Positions 13,601 to 21,451 of a stretch of DNA of 64,000 nucleotides are shown in pieces; the stretch's first letter is position 1, and every line of letters begins with the position of its first letter. The stretch covers positions 29,567,873 through 29,631,872 of the forward strand of contig NC_067114.1 of assembly GCF_021347895.1 (NCBI RefSeq), read 5' to 3'. The translations under genes were made by a program, and so were the position numbers. The notes beneath the pieces were generated by a model. The model ran no database searches and was not told the DNA's origin. It was given only the letters and a program-made list of their open reading frames with translations. The DNA is from Acanthochromis polyacanthus. Taxonomy: Eukaryota > Chordata > Actinopteri > Pomacentridae.

Positions 13601-14685
13601 ATGGCTAGGTTTATTCAAGCTTCTTCTGGTCATTCTCTCACTAGAATCTGAATCATCATACCACCCGAAGATTTGACTTTTTTTTTGTTTATTTTTGAAA
13701 GTTTATTTTGAACACTTCAACATAAAAAGAAAACATCAACAAAATACAATGAATAAGTTGCTCAAAAAAGAGTGAGAAGAAGTCGAGGTTTATTTAATCC
13801 CACCCCTTCACCTTACACAGTGACTGTAAATCTGTTCATTCTGATTCTTCAAAATACTACCATTTATAAACAATAACAATAATTATTATCGGGCTGCACA
13901 GTGGAGTAGTGGTTAGCACTTCTGCCTTGCAGCAAGAAGATCCCTGGTTCAAATCCCGGCCTGGGCCTGGGATCTTTCTGCATGGAGTTTGCATGTTCTC
14001 CCTGTGCATGCGTGGGTTTTCTCCGGGTACTCCGGCTTCCTCCCACAGTCCAAAAACATGCTGAGGTTAATTGGTTACTCTAAATTGTCCATAGGTGTGA
14101 ATGTGAGTGTGATTGTTTATAACCATAAAGGTTAAGAACACTCTGGACGAGGTCTCTAATCAAGTTGCAAAAGCAAATCAAGGACCACTGATAAAAGTAC
14201 AACGCACTAGAGAGTGTGAAAACTTTAAAAAGATATTTCCGCATTTATTTTTAATAAATTAACAAAATTTTTGCTTTGTCACTGTGTGTAGATTGATGAG
14301 GCAAAAATGATTCGAATCCATTTGAAGATGAGTCTTAAACCTAACAAAATGCAAACAGTGACGGTATAAGATCAGAAAACATGTAAACCGTGTTTCCACT
14401 GATGCTTCAGTCTGTCATTATTAACATGTGATCTGTGTGGATCTTCACCTGAGTAATCAGAGGCCTGTCAGCCTCGCAGACTTCATTGTAGAGATTTTCT
14501 TTCCTGTAGTTGGCGTCGCGCACAAACACCTGAGCGTGCAGCATAGGGGTGTAGCAGAGCTGAGCGCCGTGTCTGCGGCTCAGCAGGCGCCAGGCCAGCT
14601 CGCTCTGGTCCACCATGGGGGCCACCACGAAGCGCGCCTCCTTCAGAGTCTTCTTCCAGAACTCAAAGCCCTGGAGCTTAGCCAT
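4474..14685 (-). CDS. dus1l: tRNA-dihydrouridine(16/17) synthase 1-like, complete gene, 13 coding exons
   Basis: DUS1L enzymes reduce uridine to dihydrouridine in the D-loop of tRNA, using FMN and NADPH. Joined coding exons (minus strand): 14685-14449, 13249-13141, 13015-12965, 12854-12742, 12644-12562, 11820-11717, 11618-11471, 8962-8866, 8235-8147, 6352-6183, 6093-6056, 5729-5654, 4649-4474; 1491 nt, 496 residues, no frame breaks. A TIM-barrel Dus domain covers about residues 15-290: [10 protein letters not shown] (23-32), catalytic Cys108 in NLGCP, Lys147 in CKIR, HGRT (175-178), and an ANGNI phosphate loop (207-211). A helical domain follows (about 282-340), then a Lys-rich linker and a Cys cluster (406-437) resembling a zinc finger. 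Human DUS1L is, from memory, 473 residues; the fish tail is longer and acidic. ATG context is good (G at -3 and +4). Introns hold SINEs, a 707-bp hAT element and a Tc1-like remnant. Confidence 0.95.
5092..5128. repeat. perfect 14-bp inverted repeat with 9-nt loop
   Basis: Arms GCTGCATCGTGCAT and ATGCACGATGCAGC are exact reverse complements around ACATAATAC. Weaker pairing (GGACATC/GATGTCC) extends it to about 5080-5141. It lies in dus1l intron 12, in a CpG-rich patch (4990-5350) that is probably part of an unclassified repeat. Confidence 0.7.
5383..5515. repeat. second copy of the hAT-element interior
   Basis: The stretch around AAATCGGTGGAAATCCGCGG matches 7180-7260 of the intron 9 element closely. 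No terminal repeats were found here, so it is a fragment or a shared module. Confidence 0.5.
5654..5729 (-). CDS. dus1l: dus1l coding exon 12 (residues 414-439)
   Basis: Encodes [20 protein letters not shown] then VADCP: Cys417, 422, 425, 426 and 437 complete a Cys-rich, probably zinc-binding module seen in DUS1L orthologues. Donor GTCAGT. Confidence 0.9.
6056..6093 (-). CDS. dus1l: dus1l coding exon 11 (residues 401-413)
   Basis: A 38-nt microexon encoding [13 protein letters not shown], the first CxxC pair of the C-terminal Cys cluster. Flanks TTCTGCAG and GTAAGC fit; phase joins both neighbours. Confidence 0.9.
6183..6352 (-). CDS. dus1l: dus1l coding exon 10 (residues 344-401)
   Basis: Low-complexity linker: [13 protein letters not shown], then [10 protein letters not shown] and the basic run [13 protein letters not shown], a likely nuclear-localisation or RNA-binding patch. 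Acceptor TTCTTACAG, donor GTGAGT. Confidence 0.9.
6687..7393. mobile_element. nonautonomous hAT-like element in dus1l intron 9
   Basis: Ends are CAGTGCTCGATTTA and TAAATCGAGCGCTG, an imperfect terminal inverted repeat, with further subterminal GGTCGCC/GGCGACC repeats. TTATTT lies immediately outside both ends, part of a probable 8-bp target duplication. Internal ORFs at 6908-7210 lack a transposase domain. A piece of its interior (about 7180-7260) recurs at 5383-5510. Confidence 0.65.
7590..7685 (-). mobile_element. tRNA-derived SINE fragment
   Basis: On the minus strand it begins GGGCGGCATGGCTCAGTGGG (A box) and has GGTTCAATCC (B box). A closely similar, longer copy lies at 17215-17386. The head folds poorly as a tRNA at the acceptor stem and is followed by a shared non-tRNA body, so it is a SINE, not a tRNA gene. 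Confidence 0.75.
8147..8235 (-). CDS. dus1l: dus1l coding exon 9 (residues 315-344)
   Basis: Encodes [20 protein letters not shown] then WICQPYVRP. The WICQPY(V/I)RP motif is characteristic of DUS1L. Acceptor CCATGCAG, donor GTGAGT. Confidence 0.92.
8866..8962 (-). CDS. dus1l: dus1l coding exon 8 (residues 282-314)
   Basis: Encodes [20 protein letters not shown] through LRLRCQ, an amphipathic helical segment matching the mammalian protein. Acceptor TTTGTTCAG (six bases upstream of a competing CTGCAG), donor GTACAA. Confidence 0.9.
9040..10030. repeat. composite dispersed repeat with tRNA-like segment in dus1l intron 7
   Basis: Contains GATCAAGGGCCATAACTCTG, a tRNA-like block on the minus strand at about 9203-9285 (TAGCTCAATGGATTGAGC, then GAGTTTGAGCCC), and a 3' block with GGACGGACAGACGGACGG and a CCCCCTTTTCCACTTTGTGG tail near 10000. 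These resemble SINE/LINE-type interspersed repeats; family not assigned. ORFs inside (9332-9803) are not genes. Confidence 0.5.
10131..10268 (+). mobile_element. tRNA-derived SINE, family with GCCCGTATAGCTCATC head
   Basis: A box TAGCTCATCAGGTTAAGCGG and B box GGTTTGATTCC, followed by a CTGCATGTCTTCTCCCTACT body. The same family occurs inverted at 15165-15352. Located in dus1l intron 7. Confidence 0.75.
10327..10700 (+). mobile_element. full-length teleost tRNA-derived SINE ending in (ATGG)n
   Basis: Head GGCTGCACAGTG...TAGTGGTTAGCAC with B box GGTTCAAATCCC, a conserved body (GGAGTTTGCATGTTCTCCC, CTCCGGGTACTCCGGC, CAGCTGGGATAGGCTCCAGC) and a GGATAAAGCGGTGTATAGAG tail ending in (GGAT)n. This is a ubiquitous fish interspersed repeat. 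Truncated relatives are at 13890-14115, 12452-12515, 22324-22432 and 26713-26806. Confidence 0.85.
10950..11075. repeat. dispersed repeat fragment rich in ATCGG
   Basis: ATATCGGTATCGGTTGATATC and a right edge GCCAATATTGGACATCCCTA match the terminal region of a common fish DNA-transposon family (ends in TAGGGATGTCC). Only one end is recognisable. Confidence 0.45.
11471..11618 (-). CDS. dus1l: dus1l coding exon 7 (residues 233-282)
   Basis: Encodes [12 protein letters not shown] through AHLFKLWHH, closing the barrel (MSAEGNL is the second FMN phosphate motif) and starting the helical tRNA-binding domain. Donor GTACGT. Confidence 0.95.
11717..11820 (-). CDS. dus1l: dus1l coding exon 6 (residues 198-233)
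   Basis: Encodes [17 protein letters not shown] through GVMSA, the barrel strand and loop that hold the FMN phosphate. Acceptor TTGCTCCAG, donor GTCGGG. Confidence 0.93.
11921..12455. mobile_element. TTAA-flanked (piggyBac-like) MITE in dus1l intron 5
   Basis: Left end TTAACTCTTGTGTTGTCCTG and right end GACAACAGGAGGGTTAA form inverted termini bounded by TTAA, the target of piggyBac-type elements. The interior is AT-rich (many TTTTTGG runs) without an ORF. A 5'-truncated relative with the same right end is at 24895-25229. Confidence 0.65.
12456..12515 (-). mobile_element. SINE tail fragment
   Basis: CCATCCATTCTCTATACACC and TCACTAGGGTCGC are the reverse complement of the 3' tail of the SINE at 10327-10700, abutting the TTAA MITE. 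Confidence 0.7.
12562..12644 (-). CDS. dus1l: dus1l coding exon 5 (residues 171-198)
   Basis: Encodes [13 protein letters not shown] through WEHIKAV; His175 of HGRT is the FMN contact. Acceptor CTTTCTCAG, donor GTGAGC, phase 2 end. Confidence 0.95.
12742..12854 (-). CDS. dus1l: dus1l coding exon 4 (residues 133-170)
   Basis: Encodes [19 protein letters not shown] and on to KAGCQ. Lys147 in CKIR is the conserved FMN-binding lysine. Acceptor is GTCTGTCAG, donor GTGTGA. Confidence 0.92.
12965..13015 (-). CDS. dus1l: dus1l coding exon 3 (residues 116-133)
   Basis: A 51-nt exon encoding [16 protein letters not shown], flanked by TTTGTAAG acceptor and GTAAGT-type donor. Too short to appear as an ORF on its own; its phase (1 to 1) joins its neighbours exactly. 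Confidence 0.9.
13141..13249 (-). CDS. dus1l: dus1l coding exon 2 (residues 80-116)
   Basis: Begins FCANDPEVF after acceptor CCAG and ends in the Gly116 codon before GTATGT. It contains the active-site Cys108 in DLNLGCPQ, the proton donor to the uracil ring in Dus enzymes. Confidence 0.95.
13460..13660. mobile_element. degenerate Tc1/mariner-like remnant in dus1l intron 1
   Basis: TGATGTAAGTATTCAGACCC and later CAGTCAGGTTGGATGGGGAG match, from memory, the inner region of fish Tc1-like elements. No intact transposase frame remains. Confidence 0.5.
13672..13888. repeat. dispersed AT-rich repeat, copy 1
   Basis: TTGAAAGTTTATTTTGAACACTTCAACATAAAAAG and onward to ACTACCATTTATAAACAATA recurs at 51875-52045 with a few differences. 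A SINE begins right at its 3' edge. Family not identified. Confidence 0.65.
13890..14115 (+). mobile_element. tRNA-derived SINE, truncated copy
   Basis: Same head and body as the element at 10327 (GGCTGCACAGTG...GGTTCAAATCCC), with a duplicated GGCCTGGGCCTGG and loss of the 3' tail after GTGAGTGTGATTG. Confidence 0.85.
14116..14448. other. rest of dus1l intron 1, nothing recognised
   Basis: AT-rich unique-looking intron sequence. No splice-flanked coding segment or repeat family was recognised. Confidence 0.4.
14449..14685 (-). CDS. dus1l: dus1l coding exon 1 (residues 1-79)
   Basis: Starts at [10 protein letters not shown] and ends at LITQ before donor GTGAAG (phase 0). It carries the first barrel strand and the FMN-contacting PMVDQ motif. 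The exon also holds 5 nt of 5'UTR after acceptor TCAG. Confidence 0.95.
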
Positions 14686-14698
14686 CACAGCTGACTTT

Positions 14699-14723
14699 AT
14701 GATAGATAGATAGATAGATAGAC
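14699..14723. repeat. (GATA)n microsatellite
   Basis: About five GATA/TAGA units just upstream of the dus1l start exon; on the coding strand they form the pyrimidine-rich CTAT tract before the acceptor, so length changes could touch splicing. Confidence 0.8.
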
Positions 14724-15164
14724 AATTACGAGGGGAATTCAAGATAAAAAAAGGACGACAGTTTGTTAAAGACTCCATAAATACCAGCTAACACATGGCT
14801 TTTAGAAAACTATCTAACATGCCAAATTCCTAAAGAAGGCCTGAACAAATAATCGATTTCAAATCAAAATTGCAGTTTGAAACATTGCCATTAACAAGTC
14901 ACAAAGGCTGCAATGAAGACACATGAAGTGTGGCAATTTAATAATAAGACTGATGCTGGAACACAATCTGACTTTAGTGGGCAGATTTTAACTTTTAGGA
15001 ACTGTTTATCCCATTGATCAGTGCAAACTACGTGATTCAGGCTGCAGACTACGGTTCATTTGACATTATTTGATCTCGTACATTTTGCAGCATGTCTGAC
15101 CGAGAGTTTAAACTGTTCTATCAGTGGTTTTATGTCCTCCTCATACAAATTTTGTTTTTTTAAA

Positions 15165-15352
15165 TATTTTCTTTTTGCCTTTATTTTGATAGTAGCAGCG
15201 AAGACTGACAGGAAACGCGGAGAAGAGTAGGGGGAAAACATGCAACAATAAAGAGCCGCGGGCAGGAATCGAACCCGGGCAGCTGCGTCGGAGACGAGCC
15301 CTGTTCATGGGTCGCCCGTTTAACCCGATGAGCTACACGGGCGACGCTCCTC
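15165..15352 (-). mobile_element. tRNA-derived SINE (inverted copy of the 10131 family)
   Basis: Minus strand reads GTCGCCCGTGTAGCTCATCG (A box) and GGGTTCGATTCCTGCCCGC (B box), followed by a tail with CATGTTTTCCCCCTACT. The B box is near-perfect, but the 5' and 3' arms do not form a tRNA acceptor stem. Confidence 0.78.
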
Positions 15353-16116
15353 AGACAAAATCTTGATGCTGCCTAATGCGGAGAAGCTTGATCACAAATT
15401 TCAAATTTCTCACATAGTAAATATTGAACAGAAGTTTGATTTTGAAAAATGATATTGTAAATCAAGTTGCAATTTTGTCAGAAAAAAATGTAATTAAATA
15501 TCTTCCCCAAATCACTCAGGCATACCTCAAACCTTTGCACAGTCAAAGGAACAAAGCAAAAACGATAATGCAATGAGAACAAAGAGAAGGAATAAAAGGA
15601 AAGATGTGAAAGGAACACTTCTCATCGCTATAGGTTCCCCAAACGTCATTTTCCTTCCAGCTTGCAGTGAACGCTTTGCAGATCAACTATAAACCTTTCT
15701 GTAATTATTACTAATGAACATTTTGACCTGTTCCTGTGAAAATAAAGGTTAATGATTGAGATGTGTGAAGGTGTTAGACCACAGAGTCACCACAATGTGG
15801 CTGAAATGTTGGTCAAATGTTCACTTAATGTTCTCTCAACCATAGCAGCACAGATTTATTAATGGCTTCGAGCATTTCTGTGTTGGATTTTTCGCTGTGA
15901 CTGCTGTAGTTATTTGTATCTGTCCTACAGCTAACTATTACTGGAGTTATGTGTCCGTAGCATGCAGCTAACATGATGCCGCATTAAGTCGCTCATCAGC
16001 AGCGAGTTTCACTAAATAAATCACTACATTAACGTTCCCGCCACAGCCTCATGCTTCACTGGTGTTGTTTACTAACTGTACGTATTCAAAAATATAAAAA
16101 TAGTCTATTGTTTCAC

Positions 16117-16247
16117 CTGTAAAACTGTGAGATGTGAAGAGTTTTCCTGTCGCAGCACTTTCCAACTGTGTGCAGCAGTGAAATAACACCGACGGGAAAC
16201 ATTTTCAAGAGAACCGGCTTGGTCTTCTTCTTCCCTTTGGGTTCCAT
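16117..16247 (-). other. dus1l: dus1l 5' untranslated first exon (inferred), with an upstream ORF
   Basis: A good donor (TTTTACAG then GTGAAA) ends an exon about 1.4 kb upstream of the start exon, whose acceptor lies 5 nt before the ATG. Splicing them leaves an upstream ATG at 16247 (weak context) in frame for 47 codons, beginning MEPKGKKKTKP, and stopping 5 nt past the main ATG. The transcription start is not determined. Confidence 0.5.
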
Positions 16248-17985
16248 GTATGTGTTATTATCGCCCTCTCTCGGCTGTGGGGTGTAAATGCTTGAAAGTA
16301 GTGGTGGAGACTGTATAATAAATTTGTTATACAGTCAATGGGTGGAAAGGAATTTTAAGCAGCAACTTCGAAAAAAATCATTTAAAAATAATTTTAAAAA
16401 AAGAGGAAAACCATCTTGATAGGATTTAACTATTTTACCTTGTTATATTGCATGCATACAAACTAATTTATTAGTTTGTATTATTTTCATAATTTTGTAT
16501 TATTATATTGTAATGAAATTTGTAATTTTTTTGAAAGGTGCTTTGCAAATTATTATTCGTAGTATTAGTATTATTAGTTGCAGTAATATTAGTATTGGTA
16601 GTATGAGTATTATTAGTATTATACTATTAGAGGCTAGGAATAAATAATACGCAATAAAAATCATACTGTATCATTCTTTTTCGTATGTTTCAGTAGCTCT
16701 GTGACTATATTTTATGCCTTGTTCCGTTTCTCCATTCGTTTATTCAGGTTTTTATTTTAATTTTTCACCCATCTGTGCACGCACTGTTTGATGTTTTTCT
16801 TAATATATCTTCTAATGATCTTCCCCAGAAAGATAAATGAAGAAATCCTGGCCCTTTCCTCAGCCGAGTCACACCTTACATCAGCCCCACTCACTTTTTT
16901 CAGTAACCATCCATCACCATGGATACTGACAGATCATCACTCACACAGCTGCTGTGTTCTAGTTTGAGCTGTTTCCTGCTGTGTTTATAAGATGCACAGT
17001 GGATAAAATCACTGAACAAAAGCATCAAATCTGTTGAACTGTGTGTGTGTGTGGGGGGGGGGGGGGGTATTTTTAAATCTGCCATTTAACAAAAGTACAG
17101 ACAGAATAGTAGAAGTTTATGCAAACAGAAAAACATAGCATATGTCATGGTTGTATGGGTTTTATTTACAGTTAGTAAAATATATAGCACTTTTATCGAT
17201 ACGTCACATTCACACACTGATGGCAGAAGCTGCCATGCAAGGCACTAACCATGACCCACCAGGAGCAATTAGAGGTTCAGTGTCTTGCTCAGGGACACCT
17301 CGACACGAGCACGATGGGCCAAGGATCAAACCTGCAACCTTCCAGTTACAAGACGGCCACTCTACCCACTGAGCCATGCCGCCCTACATGCCCTAGTACA
17401 TGTTCATTATGCTAATCACTTACTTTGTGTGTCTTTGCCTTCTGTTGTTGTTTTCCCTCAAAATTCTCATCTGTTCCTGTCTTCCTTAGTCCATGTGTTT
17501 TCATGGTTGTCTGGTATTGCCCAAACTCCTCTCCAAGTGTTTTCACTATTCTTGGTTTCTTAACTTTTTGAACTTAATTGCTGATGATGGATGGTTAAAA
17601 TCTCTTCCTGTCAAATTTTAGAGTGATATAGAAGGGATTTTTTTTTTAGATCAAATTACTCTTATTATACAGTGAAATTTGATACTATGCTTGGATGACA
17701 ACATCTCAGAAAGTATGTAGTAAAAATCAATGATTTTATTGTTATTTAAGCACATTTGTTGTACCAAAGAATGTGCTAAAGATCTAAAATATCAATATAA
17801 GCATCTCTATTTTTAATGCTATAAACATTTCAGGCAAATCAGAGATGACTGAGAAGAGATCTTTTTTAAATTTGAACATTTGTGAAGAAATGGCTCGTAA
17901 ATGCTGCTCATGATTCCAACAGCTCTGAGAACAATAATTCCACAGAATCAAATTTAAAATGAATAAGAACTGATTTATCACAGGG
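16248..17985. other. spacer upstream of dus1l
   Basis: AT-rich DNA with an imperfect (TTA/GTA)n stretch at 16553-16630, a GT run leading into a G run at 17041-17067, and a SINE at 17215-17386. No gene is supported. Confidence 0.5.
17215..17386 (-). mobile_element. tRNA-derived SINE, longer copy of the 7590 family
   Basis: Minus strand GGGCGGCATGGCTCAGTGGG, GCCGTCTTGTAACTGGAAGG and GGTTTGATCC, then the body phrase CTGAGCAAGACACTGAACC typical of fish SINEs. Not a tRNA gene. Confidence 0.8.
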
Positions 17986-17989
17986 TTAA

Positions 17990-18132
<143 letters not shown>

Positions 18133-19830
18133 GGGAAGCAGGTGGCAGAGCAGGGAGGAAGGATGGGGAGTGAGTTACAGACAAGCTGGTGGCTGAAGCA
18201 GGCGGGGGAGTCATGGAGGTGAAGCAAAAAGAAACAAACAACTCCAATGAAACGTTCACCACCTCCAGCTGACTAAACCATCTGTTGGGAGTTAGAACAC
18301 TCCTCACAGTTTCTTTTTTTTACCCTATTTTTATATAGATTTTCACAGATTTTTTTTAAATTGTGCAATTTTATCAACCTGATGTATTTAGAGCTAAGAT
18401 TTTGATTCTACAAATATATATTAAAACCGAACAAATCCAGTTTTTTACAGTTATTTTGACAGAACTATTTTTTACAATGTTTGACAGTAAAATTACACTT
18501 GTTAAAACTATATTTAAATCAGGAATAAATATCAATATTACTATTTTACATGTAATAACGATAACAATTTGCAAATATTATAAATATTCACTGATTTATT
18601 TAACAGATATTTGATGTCATTTTCACAGTTGTTGTTTTTTTGTTTTTTTTAAACACTCAACTTTATTGTATTCCATCTTTTTATGCAGATTTTTACTGGA
18701 ACTCTTGCTGCCAGATTTACTCACTTTACAGATTTTTCTTTTTAAAATTTTGCAGTATTAATAGTATTAATAAGAATTTGCAAATATTTGCTATTATTCA
18801 AAAGAATAAATCTGTACATTAAGGATTAAAAATTGTTTAAAAAATATATCAAGTTTTTGTTGTGTATTTTGTCAAATTATAAATAATATCAAGTAAAATC
18901 TCAGAAAAATGCATTAATTTGCATTTTATCTACAAAAAGCCCGTCAAAACACGATACACGAACATAAAGGGACAGAAAATGAAACACGAGAAATTTTATC
19001 AAATCATCTTAACGGAAAATTGAGTAACTTTACAACCTGGATCTTTCCTTTTTCTTCCCAGTTATCATTCAAACATTTACTGGTTTTCAAACACGTGAAA
19101 TGAAAAACGAGCCAAGCTGTAAAACAATAAAATATCCTTTAATATTCCGTTTCACTGAAACACTCACAGACAGTCCAGACGACACAGAGGCAACATGAGA
19201 CCAAGGAAAAAGCTTTCTGCTAGCCACTGAACTGATGATTGATTTAAGTCTATTTTCATCCCACCAGGATTGAGACGATTTGAGGATCTGCTCTTCCTGA
19301 AAGGTTTAGCATCTCTCCTGCTTGACATTTTCTCTGTGCAGCTCTTAAACTGAATTTAGCGCTCACGTCAACACAAATAAGCCGGACAATAAACAGCTGA
19401 CCAGATACAGTGGAGTGAAAGTGAGACGGCACATGTGAGACTGAACCTTTGAGCACAATAAGCATGTGGAAACATCTGGACCTGCTGCTAATCCAAGGAG
19501 GAATCACAAAACTACCACAACAACCCTCAAAAACACAAGCATGTAGCGAGGAGCCTTTTGATTCAAATCTGTTCCCAATAAAAGCTAATCTGTCTCAACC
19601 ATGTGGGAGGATACTTTCAAAACACGATCACCATATTAAGCGTTAACAGAAAGGAGTTTCTACTCACACAACAAAGCTTTTCTGACTCTGCATAAGACAT
19701 TATGAGTAAAGAGCAGCTGTTTGACTTTTAAGGATAAGGTTGGCATGATTCTGTATGTTTCTCATTGATAACAAATCCCATGGAAAGGTCCAAACTAACA
19801 ACGTAATAACCCCTCTCTCAGTCGTTTCTA
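18133..19830. other. AT-rich spacer, no gene seen
   Basis: Strongly AT-rich from 18300 to 19000, then ordinary composition. Short ORFs only, none with a domain or splice context. Confidence 0.5.
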
Positions 19831-19833
19831 CTT

Positions 19834-20349
19834 AAAGAGCCCATATTATGCGCATTCATAGGTTTACAATTTTAGTTTTTGGGGTCTACTAGAATATGTT
19901 TAAAAGCTTTAATACTAAAAAAAACAAAACATTATTTTTCTCATATTGTACATTGCTGGAATGCTTCCTCGTGTCTAAAATGCTCCGTTTTAGCTCCTGT
20001 CTCTTTAAGACGCCCCTCCCAAAAAGCCCGCTCTGCTCTGATTGGTCAGCTCATCCGACAAGCTAGGTCGTAAGTTGTGAAGAAATAATGGTGGACTGCA
20101 AGGAAGCTAGCTATTCTAGCTGCTAAAAAGTCTTTACGGAAATATGCCAACATGATGATGTTGATAAGTAACAGAAGAGAAGCCTGGCCTTTAAACGAGC
20201 CATTTCAGACAGTTAAAGAGCAACACTTTCTCTGGGTAAAGTTTGGGTCTTGCAAATTTGCAGATCTTTTATGTGCAGAAAAGTTGTAATACATTCAAGG
20301 TAAGGGAATCGAAAAAAGCAGAATACTGGCTTACTGACTGCCCCTTTAA
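19834..20349. mobile_element. nonautonomous DNA element of a common fish family (TTAAAG...CTTTAA)
   Basis: Begins TTAAAGAGCCCATATTATGC and ends CTGCCCCTTTAA. The interior phrases TTTTTGGGGTCTACTAGAAT and CGCTCTGCTCTGATTGGTCA are characteristic of a very abundant teleost repeat. No transposase. Confidence 0.6.
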
Positions 20350-20573
20350 TCAAAAAGGTGGGAAGGAAATAGTGCATTGACTTGTGACTATTTCAAGCTG
20401 TGGATGAATACACATTTTCTTGTTCTTGTAATTACAATAGTATTTTTTGGCAGTAATGGACCAAAAAAAAACCCACGTGAATCTTTTTTGGTTGTGCTAC
20501 CATCAAGGATGAGCTTCGCTGTTGCCCCTCTTTGGTTTGGGCATTGCATCAGAGAAATAAATTGATCACAATT

Positions 20574-20978
20574 TTATTTTTTTTATTGCTAACCTTCCAG
20601 GAACATGTTATTACTGCATCAGAAATAACTAAACCTCTTTCATTTGATTTGTTGACAGTCAAAAAAATGCAGAATATTGACAAAATTATCCCTTAAGTTT
20701 ATTTGCTGGTGGCTACATCCAAAAGACCTCAAACTTGAGACTTCTGGTAGGAACACAAGGCAGTGCTGTAACTGGCTTCTTCATCTACTATGAGCCACAC
20801 TTCAACATCTAGTGATAAAATATTGCTGACACCAACCAGCCTCCCCACAAACAAACAACACATAAACACCCGAATCAAACACTGAATTATGGGAGAAGCC
20901 TAACTATCCAGTACGGTGCTAATGAGGACACTTCACTGAGCTGTCTGGTTGGTTAATAATCCCGTTCTTCATCTCCAC
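20574..20978 (-). other. slc16a3: slc16a3 3'UTR with two poly(A) signals
   Basis: Minus-strand AATAAA motifs at 20587-20582 and 20579-20574 lie about 400 nt past the stop. The UTR limit is inferred from these. Confidence 0.5.
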
Positions 20979-21451
20979 TCACAGGCATGTTTCAGGACTG
21001 GTGGCCATGCTGCCGTTTGGTTGTGGTTCTTTCAAGAATCTTTCCACTTCCTGTGAGTCCACTGTGACGCTCTTTGGCCTGGCCTTGTCCTCTTTGTCTC
21101 TCTCGTCCTCTTTGTCTCTCTCGTCCTCTTTGTCTCTCTCATCCTCTTTGTCTCTCTCGTCCTCTTTGTCTCTCTCGTCCTCCTCCTTCAGCTCCTCCTT
21201 CGTCTCCTTCTCTTGCTCCTCTCTCGCTCCCTTCTCCTCTTCGTCGCTCACCTCTGCCGGTTTGCCGCCCAGCGTTTCTGTCTTGGCGTCTTCTGTCACC
21301 GTGATGCTCTCCAGTTTGTCTGTCGGCACTGAGGGCTTGTTTCGGATGAACAGGAAGTTGCAAATGGCTAAAACCAAAGCAGAGAGGAACACCTCACTTC
21401 CTGCCAGCAGGAAGACGCACATGTAGTTCTTGGTGGCATCAAGCAGTCGAC
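20979..21451 (-). CDS. slc16a3: slc16a3 coding exon 5 (residues 389-545, stop)
   Basis: Encodes [20 protein letters not shown] (TM12), the acidic tail with five DERDKE-type repeats, and the conserved end SPETCL. Acceptor TCATCCTCAG. Confidence 0.95.

Noticed and set aside
15165..15352. tRNA gene candidate on the minus strand
   Set aside because: A and B boxes are good, but the acceptor arms do not pair and a second copy at 10131 shares a non-tRNA tail, so it is a SINE. The tRNA-like blocks at 7590, 9203, 10131, 10327 and 17215 were judged the same way.
21001..21426. Plus-strand Ser/Leu-rich ORFs opposite slc16a3
   Set aside because: Antisense shadow of the charged MCT4 tail repeat; the minus frame has homology, splice sites and a conserved end.
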